This document shows positions 12,787-16,954 of a stretch of DNA of 16,954 nt, in pieces. Origin of the DNA: an uncultured Prevotella sp. Its GTDB lineage: Bacteria; Bacteroidota; Bacteroidia; Bacteroidales; Bacteroidaceae. A model generated the notes under the pieces. The model searched no databases and was not told the origin of the DNA. It saw only the letters and a list, made by a program, of their open reading frames with translations. How positions within the stretch are numbered: position 1 is the stretch's first letter; every line of letters starts with the position of its first letter. The DNA lies in the NCBI GenBank assembly GCA_934219025.1, contig CAKQDG010000040.1, positions 1 through 16,954 on the forward strand. Reading direction: 5' to 3'. The position numbers and the translations under genes are program-made.

Positions 12787-14245
12787 ATTCCACCACAGTC
12801 ACCTTGCCCTCGAAGTGGCCAGTGAGGTTGGCATCATTGTATTTGTAGATGTTGAAGATGCTGAAGTCGATGGCGATATTGCCGTTTTCTATTTTCACTC
12901 CGGCATTGCCGCCAAGAGCGAGCGCAGCGTCGTCCACGTAGCTGCAGTTGGCCTGGTTGTATTTCACGCCATCATAGGTGATGCTGATTTTCGCATTGTC
13001 TTCAGTGCCCGAGAATCCCTTGAGTTCGCCATCCATAAAAGCGTCTGGCACCTCCACCACGATATCGGCGTCTGCCATGCCTGCAACGGTGGTCACTCCC
13101 TCCTTGGCCGACAGGTAAATGGTGTATATTCCGTCTTTGTGTGAAGCCACGGCAGAGTTAAGCTCCGTGTCGTCCTGGTTCTGCAGTCGATAGGCATTTG
13201 CCAGTGTCAGGTCGTATTCGGCAAATTCTCCGTCGTATGTAGACGAGAAGTTTCTGCCGGTGCCGAAGTTCTTTATGTCTACGTTGATTTTGAATTCGTT
13301 TCCTGTCATGAGCTGCACGCTGATAGTTCCGGTGGCGTTGCCTATGTTGCCGTTCGACAGGTTGTAGGTTTGCTCCTGGATATTGTCGATGAAGTCAAAC
13401 TTGAAGTTCTTTGCATTAGCGGCGGTGATGTCGATAGGAGTGCCGTCGAGTGCAGAGTAAGGCACCTGGATATGTGCATACTGATAGCAGTCTTCCAGGT
13501 CTCGTGCGCTTTCTATTGCGGCGTTTGTAAGATAGAAGTCCATCACGGCGTCATTCTCGTTGTCGAGATAGAAGGCAGCCTTTACTTTTTTCTCCTGGTC
13601 GTCCACGTTGAACGTGTTGCTGTTGTCGGCAGCCGGAGAAACGCAGTAGCCCAGGTATTTCACTTCGAAATCTTTGCTGCTGTCGGTGTTTTTCAGCGAG
13701 TAGTCCACGCTCACCATGTCGTCAACCACTTCCACCTTCAGAGTTCCGGCTGTGAAGCCCTCGTCTTCGAAGTCGCTGCTTGTTGTTCCGCCGTAGGCCT
13801 CATATCTCACGGCATTCATGTAGCATCCCTGGAAGTATGCGTCGTCCTGTTTCACGTAGTCGGCAAGGTTTATCTCTTCGCCCACCATATCGTCGGGGAT
13901 GGCAATCATAAAGTAGTCGGTCTCTCCGCCCATAATCTGCTGATAGTCGGTAGAAATGTTTTCTTCCGGACTGAGGAACACGTAGGTGTATCCGCCGAGG
14001 CTCATGGCCATTGCCGATTTCATTTCCACTGTTGTTGTGCCGTATTTCACGTAGTTGTCGGCCTGCGGAGTTTCAGGCTTTGTGAATGTGATGTAGTCGG
14101 CATCCTTGCCCACCTCGTATGTTCCAACCACTTTTCCGCCTTTCACTACATACATGAAGCTCTTCTGAGTGTCATCCTGCTGAGCGTTTGCCGGCATTGC
14201 CAGTCCAGCCATTACGGCCACTGCATAGAGTAATTTCTTTATCAT
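12785..14245 (-). CDS. Secreted protein of three tandem beta-rich modules (486 residues), last gene of the operon
   Basis: Family not recognised. Residues 1-21 are a signal peptide (ANA/Q). Residues 30-54, 'FMYVVKGGKVVGTYEVGKDA' then DYITF, form the short N-terminal module shared with the two genes upstream. Three modules of about 130 residues follow, at about 67-200, 215-345 and 351-486. Each ends with a strand rich in small residues and an aromatic-Gly turn: 'DFEVKYLGYC' (192-201), 'NFSSTYDGEFAEYD' (332-345) and 'NLTGHFEGKV' (473-482). Each carries a 'G(T/V)xxVxx...(V/I)xxxSxxN'-like pair of strands just before. No C-terminal sorting domain is visible, and the protein ends directly after the third module. 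It starts 40 nt after the stop of the 156-residue gene, with no promoter between. The modules recall those of the 591/713 proteins in style, but homology is uncertain. Confidence 0.87.
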   Translation of the reverse strand: MIKKLLYAVAVMAGLAMPANAQQDDTQKSFMYVVKGGKVVGTYEVGKDADYITFTKPETPQADNYVKYGTTTVEMKSAMAMSLGGYTYVFLSPEENISTDYQQIMGGETDYFMIAIPDDMVGEEINLADYVKQDDAYFQGCYMNAVRYEAYGGTTSSDFEDEGFTAGTLKVEVVDDMVSVDYSLKNTDSSKDFEVKYLGYCVSPAADNSNTFNVDDQEKKVKAAFYLDNENDAVMDFYLTNAAIESARDLEDCYQYAHIQVPYSALDGTPIDITAANAKNFKFDFIDNIQEQTYNLSNGNIGNATGTISVQLMTGNEFKINVDIKNFGTGRNFSSTYDGEFAEYDLTLANAYRLQNQDDTELNSAVASHKDGIYTIYLSAKEGVTTVAGMADADIVVEVPDAFMDGELKGFSGTEDNAKISITYDGVKYNQANCSYVDDAALALGGNAGVKIENGNIAIDFSIFNIYKYNDANLTGHFEGKVTVVE

Positions 14246-14285
14246 AACAGTAATGTTTTTTTTATGTGTTTATGTATATGTCCCA

Positions 14286-14756
14286 TTATTTCTTCACCAT
14301 TTTCAGCGAGCGCCCGCCAGCCTTTATGATATACACGCCGCCGGCATATCCGGATGCGTCCACCTGTGCGCTGCCGCCGATGGCCTTGGTTTTTCCCACG
14401 AGCGATCCGTTTTCGGCATATACTGCCACTTCGTCGCCGTCGGCAAGTCCTGCAATTTCAAAGGCGTAGCCGTTTGCCTTTACCAGGATGTCGCCCTTTG
14501 CCGCGTTTTTTATCTGTTCCACGGACGATGTAACGTTTCCGAGTTCAATCTTGTCGATGTCCTTGATGTTGAAGGTTTGGCTCTGTCCTTCGGTTTTCAC
14601 CACGTTTATGGTGGCGGCAGAGAGTTCAATCTTGTCTACGTCTGTCATTTTCATCACGTGCGACGTGCCGTCGAGAAACAGCACGTTCACCTGGTCGTCG
14701 GCAAACGACACTGTTGCCATTCCGCACAACAGTGCTGCAATTAATAGTTTCTTCAT
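14286..14756 (-). CDS. Small exported protein with two DVDxIxL modules and a T9SS type-A-like C-terminal domain (156 residues)
   Basis: Residues 1-19 are a signal peptide (SFA/D). Residues 23-45 and 50-72 are two copies of a 23-residue module: 'VNVLFLDGTSHVMKMTDVD' then KIEL, and 'INVVKTEGQSQTFNIKDID' then KIEL. Residues about 88-156 look like a Bacteroidota type IX secretion type-A sorting domain, with a VYxxNG turn ('VAVYAENGSLV', 110-120), a central 'IGGSAQVDASGYAGGVYII' (126-144), and a terminal 'KMVKK'. Such domains carry cargo across the outer membrane and are removed or exchanged for a surface anchor. Here almost no cargo precedes the domain. The gene is the middle one of three: 30 nt after the 465-residue gene and 40 nt before the 486-residue gene. 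It may be a complete small surface protein or the remnant of a larger one. Confidence 0.85.
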   Translation of the reverse strand: MKKLLIAALLCGMATVSFADDQVNVLFLDGTSHVMKMTDVDKIELSAATINVVKTEGQSQTFNIKDIDKIELGNVTSSVEQIKNAAKGDILVKANGYAFEIAGLADGDEVAVYAENGSLVGKTKAIGGSAQVDASGYAGGVYIIKAGGRSLKMVKK

Positions 14757-14786
14757 AATTATCTGGTGTTTGTATGTTTTAATTGT

Positions 14787-16184
14787 TTACTGTTTCATTG
14801 TTCTCAATTTTATTTTCCCTGCATACTGGGCGTTGGCGTTGATGCTCAATGCCGTGGCAGCTTTCCTGGCTGTTGCCGCAGTGTGCATTGCCCTTGTCGC
14901 CTCGTTGTTGTTGGCAGGAAAAGTCTTGGTGTCGATGTCCCATTCAAAGTTGTCCAGATGGTCGTTGAACACCATGCGCGTCACGTTGGTTCCGTTTTCG
15001 TCGGTAGCGCTTATCAGCAGCGAATACCAGTTTGGCGTGAGTCCCTCCTTGGCGAAGGTGTATTCTCCGGCAGAATTGATGGCGGATGTAATGTCGGTGG
15101 CGTCGCCCTCTACGGCGATCTGCTCAAGGGTCTTGCCCCTGTTCAGTTCGTTCTCCACGTCGTTGTCGGCCATCAGCCTCACGTGGGCAGCCGTAACGTT
15201 GCTTGGCGTGATTTCGAAGTTCACCTTCACCTTGTTGTCGCCGGCCTCTTTAGAGAAGATGTTCACTTTCGGGCAGTTGTCCGTGGTTGCCACGATGTGC
15301 TGCTCGTCGGAAGCCTTCACCCAGTCGCCGTTGGCGTCTATGCCGAGCACGCTCATCACGTAGTCGTCTTCGCCGTCGAGCGTCCACGAATACTGGTCGC
15401 CGTATTTCTTCCAGCCGGCGGCGGTGATTGCCTGTGCGGTGGAGAACATCACGTAGTCGTAGCCGTAGATGCTGACATACTGGTCGAGCTGTTTTTTCTT
15501 GGTCAGGGCCAGATACATTGTTTTCACTCCGCTTCCCGGCGTGATGCTGTATGTAGCCTCGCCCTTGTCGTTCAGTCCGGTGTATTCAATGCCCATCGTT
15601 TCAGCGCTTTCGCCTGCCACCTTTGTTGTCATTTTCATTATAGACACCTCGTCGCCCATTGTTCCCTGCTGTGTGGTGGGGTCAATCTCGGTCACGTTCA
15701 CCGTGGCCACATAGAAATCCTGTCCGCCCGGCACGAAGAAGTCCGTGCCGTATCCGTCGTTTTCGCCGTCTTTTATGGTATATGTCTTGGTGCCCTGGTC
15801 CATGTATCCGTAGTTGGAGAGCAGCATCTTGGCCACTTGTTTCAATGTGGCCTCGTCCACCTCGTCAATCGTGGTGTCGTAGTATGTGCGGAGCAGTTTG
15901 TCGAGCAGTTGGCTCTGAAAGAAGGCATGGCCGTAATACTGTTGCGGGTCGGCTGTCTTCACGCTGTATTTCAGATAGTTCTTTCCCGTTTCCACTGATT
16001 CCGGGCTCACGCTGTATCCGTCGGTTACCCCTTCCGGGAGTTTGAACGACAGGTAGTCCACGTCGGCCACCGGAAATTTTGCCACCACTTTGTTTCCTTT
16101 TATGAGATACACGTGGTCTTGTGCACTGATGCTCAGTGTTGCTGCCCCTATCAGCAGTGCCACCGACAATAGTTTCTTTTTCAT
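14787..16184 (-). CDS. Secreted protein with Fn3-like modules (465 residues), first gene of the operon
   Basis: Family not recognised. Residues 1-21 are a signal peptide (SISA/Q). Residues 24-48, 'HVYLIKGNKVVAKFPVADVD' then YLSFK, are the shared N-terminal module. Three beta-rich units follow, at about 66-190, 197-300 and 305-410. Each has the Fn3-like order of an opening 'NYLKYSV', 'ATYSITPG' or 'KVNFEITPSN' strand and a later 'GG.DFYVATVNV', 'DDYVMSVLGID' or 'NWYSLLISATDENG' strand. The last 50 residues are Ala/Arg/Asn-rich ('ATRAMHTAATARKAATAL', 429-446) and end 'KIKLRTMKQ', unlike any sorting domain I know. A consensus promoter lies about 60 nt upstream, making this the first gene of the operon with the 156- and 486-residue genes. 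Confidence 0.86.
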   Translation of the reverse strand: MKKKLLSVALLIGAATLSISAQDHVYLIKGNKVVAKFPVADVDYLSFKLPEGVTDGYSVSPESVETGKNYLKYSVKTADPQQYYGHAFFQSQLLDKLLRTYYDTTIDEVDEATLKQVAKMLLSNYGYMDQGTKTYTIKDGENDGYGTDFFVPGGQDFYVATVNVTEIDPTTQQGTMGDEVSIMKMTTKVAGESAETMGIEYTGLNDKGEATYSITPGSGVKTMYLALTKKKQLDQYVSIYGYDYVMFSTAQAITAAGWKKYGDQYSWTLDGEDDYVMSVLGIDANGDWVKASDEQHIVATTDNCPKVNIFSKEAGDNKVKVNFEITPSNVTAAHVRLMADNDVENELNRGKTLEQIAVEGDATDITSAINSAGEYTFAKEGLTPNWYSLLISATDENGTNVTRMVFNDHLDNFEWDIDTKTFPANNNEATRAMHTAATARKAATALSINANAQYAGKIKLRTMKQ

Positions 16185-16247
16185 TTATCGCTTTTGATTG
16201 GATTGTTAATTTTCTGTTTTTCTGTTCTATTTTTCTTTTCTGTATTG

Positions 16248-16278
16248 CAAAAGTACTGTTTTATTGTCAAATTGCAAA
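16248..16278 (-). promoter_or_regulatory. Bacteroidota-type promoter of the three-gene operon
   Basis: The minus strand reads TTTG (16278-16275), then exactly 19 nt, then TACTTTTG (16255-16248), matching -33 TTTG and -7 TAnnTTTG. The predicted start is near 16242, giving a leader of about 57 nt before the ATG at 16184. Spacing and form equal those of the promoter at 9328-9358. Confidence 0.75.
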
Positions 16279-16465
16279 AAGCATTTACTTTTTTCTTTTA
16301 CTTTGAAAGAATTTCCCTATATTTTTCTATCATACAAAAGTATGTACGCTTTTTATCCGTATCTATTTTGTTTTATTTAACGAATTGTGCCAATCTGTTT
16401 AACATTTGATTTTTCCCGTTCCGCATAGCTAACCGTATTTAACCGACAGGAAGCATAAGACGAAA

Positions 16466-16487
16466 CAAACGCACGGACTTGCGTTTG
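16466..16487. other. Hairpin, 8-bp stem
   Basis: CAAACGCA (16466-16473) pairs with TGCGTTTG (16480-16487) around the loop CGGACT. No T-run follows on either strand. Confidence 0.5.
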
Positions 16488-16577
16488 ACAACCGAAGGGT
16501 ATCATATTTCTGAAACGTTTACATTTTCCGGGATCAGGAACGTTCAACTTCACATTCCGTAAATGCTGTTTGCGGGG

Positions 16578-16618
16578 AGCAAAGCAATGCTTCATTTCCG
16601 GCAAAGCATTGCTTTGCT
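16578..16618. other. Perfect 15-bp inverted repeat
   Basis: AGCAAAGCAATGCTT (16578-16592) and AAGCATTGCTTTGCT (16604-16618) are exact reverse complements, separated by 11 nt. No T-run follows the stem on the plus strand, and the minus strand continues with CCCCGC, so this is not a standard terminator. It could be an intergenic palindromic repeat or an RNA structure. Confidence 0.7.
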
Positions 16619-16843
16619 GAAAAAGAAGCGAGGTTTTTGATGCAGAAATATTGCCAAATGTCTATGCAGCAGCACTTTAGCGTTTTCAGGCGAGAATCGT
16701 GTATTTGCAGGAAAAATTTTCTTTGTCGGAAAAAGGCGGGTTCTTTCGCAAGGAGAGAAGCTGTTTTTTAACAATTCCGGGCAAGCGAAGAGTTAATTAA
16801 GTTCAAATACACATATTATTTTAGTTCATCCGGGATATGGAGT

Positions 16844-16859
16844 GATAATATTTATTATC
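16844..16859. other. AT-rich 16-bp palindrome
   Basis: GATAATA-TT-TATTATC is a 7+7 dyad around TT. It could be an operator for a gene beyond the right edge, but there is no supporting context. Confidence 0.35.
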
Positions 16860-16954
16860 GGAAGAAATCTCCTTGCAAACTTTTTAGACGAAAACCTACA
16901 AAACCCCCGCTGTCGTTTTGCAAGCCTTCGGCTTATTGTATAAAGCAAGATATG

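Larger units (their letters stand above)
16279..16954. other. Right-hand region without a supported gene
   Basis: This 676-bp stretch holds a second TACTTTTG (-7-like, minus strand, 16342-16335, no -33), an 8-bp hairpin (16466-16487), a 15-bp perfect hairpin (16578-16618) and an AT-rich palindrome (16844-16859). A 5-bp hairpin with a 3-nt loop (AAGCC/GGCTT) lies at 16922-16934. Minus-strand frames of 75 codons (16377-16604) and 60 codons (16592-16774) have no signal, domain or composition that I can support as protein. Confidence 0.6.

Noticed and set aside
14766..15998. 410-codon plus-strand open frame
   Set aside because: It is fully antisense to the 465-residue exported protein, with Val/His/Cys-rich nonsense composition. 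The same applies to the 287-codon frame at 13370-14233 and the 417-codon minus frame at 11365-12618 opposite rnr.
16377..16774. Two minus-strand frames of 75 and 60 codons
   Set aside because: They read through hairpins, lack signal or domain features and overlap each other; more likely noncoding repeat-like sequence.
1..16954. tRNA, rRNA, riboswitch, insertion sequence or attachment site
   Set aside because: I scanned the intergenic gaps by eye and saw no cloverleaf, conserved rRNA segment, transposase gene or target-site duplication. A covariance-model scan would be needed to exclude small structured RNAs.

Overview
The window looks like the chromosome of a Bacteroidota bacterium, most probably of the Prevotella/Segatella group. 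The signs are a fused SecDF, surface-lipoprotein and T9SS-type C-terminal signals, secreted proteins carrying 'DVDxIxF' N-terminal modules, near-absent Shine-Dalgarno sequences, and promoters of the Bacteroidota form TTTG-N19-TAnnTTTG. The genus is an inference from style; no rRNA or other marker is present. I saw no tRNA, rRNA, CRISPR array, transposase or phage gene.

Left part, plus strand (1-4769): the 3' part of secDF (protein export; the 5' end lies outside the window), a strong intrinsic terminator, then a predicted outer-membrane beta-barrel protein with an N-terminal ComEA-like helix-hairpin-helix domain.

Middle, minus strand (5016-9992): two paralogous secreted proteins of 713 and 591 residues. 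They are built from tandem beta-rich modules of about 95 residues and end in almost the same 32-residue tail, which is also nearly identical at DNA level. A well-formed promoter and an array of 22-bp repeats precede the 713-residue gene. Upstream of it lies a small surface lipoprotein gene whose 5' and 3' flanks carry an inverted repeat.

Plus strand (10447-12645): rnr (RNase R), preceded by an orphan intrinsic terminator and phased CGTTT(AAACC) motifs. It is followed by a perfect 16-bp bidirectional terminator.

Right part, minus strand (12785-16184): a three-gene operon (465, 156 and 486 residues, gaps of 30 and 40 nt) with one good promoter upstream. All three are secreted proteins that begin with the same short 'V.xxG..V....VxDVDxIxF'-type module. 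Only the small middle protein ends in a T9SS type-A-like sorting domain. An array of eight octamers sits in the 3' untranslated region. The last 770 bp (16185-16954) hold the operon promoter and several hairpins but no gene I can support.

The most interesting material is the set of uncharacterised modular exported proteins, the homogenised C-terminal tail shared by two of them, and the short-period intergenic repeat arrays (22, 22, 21 and 8 bp).
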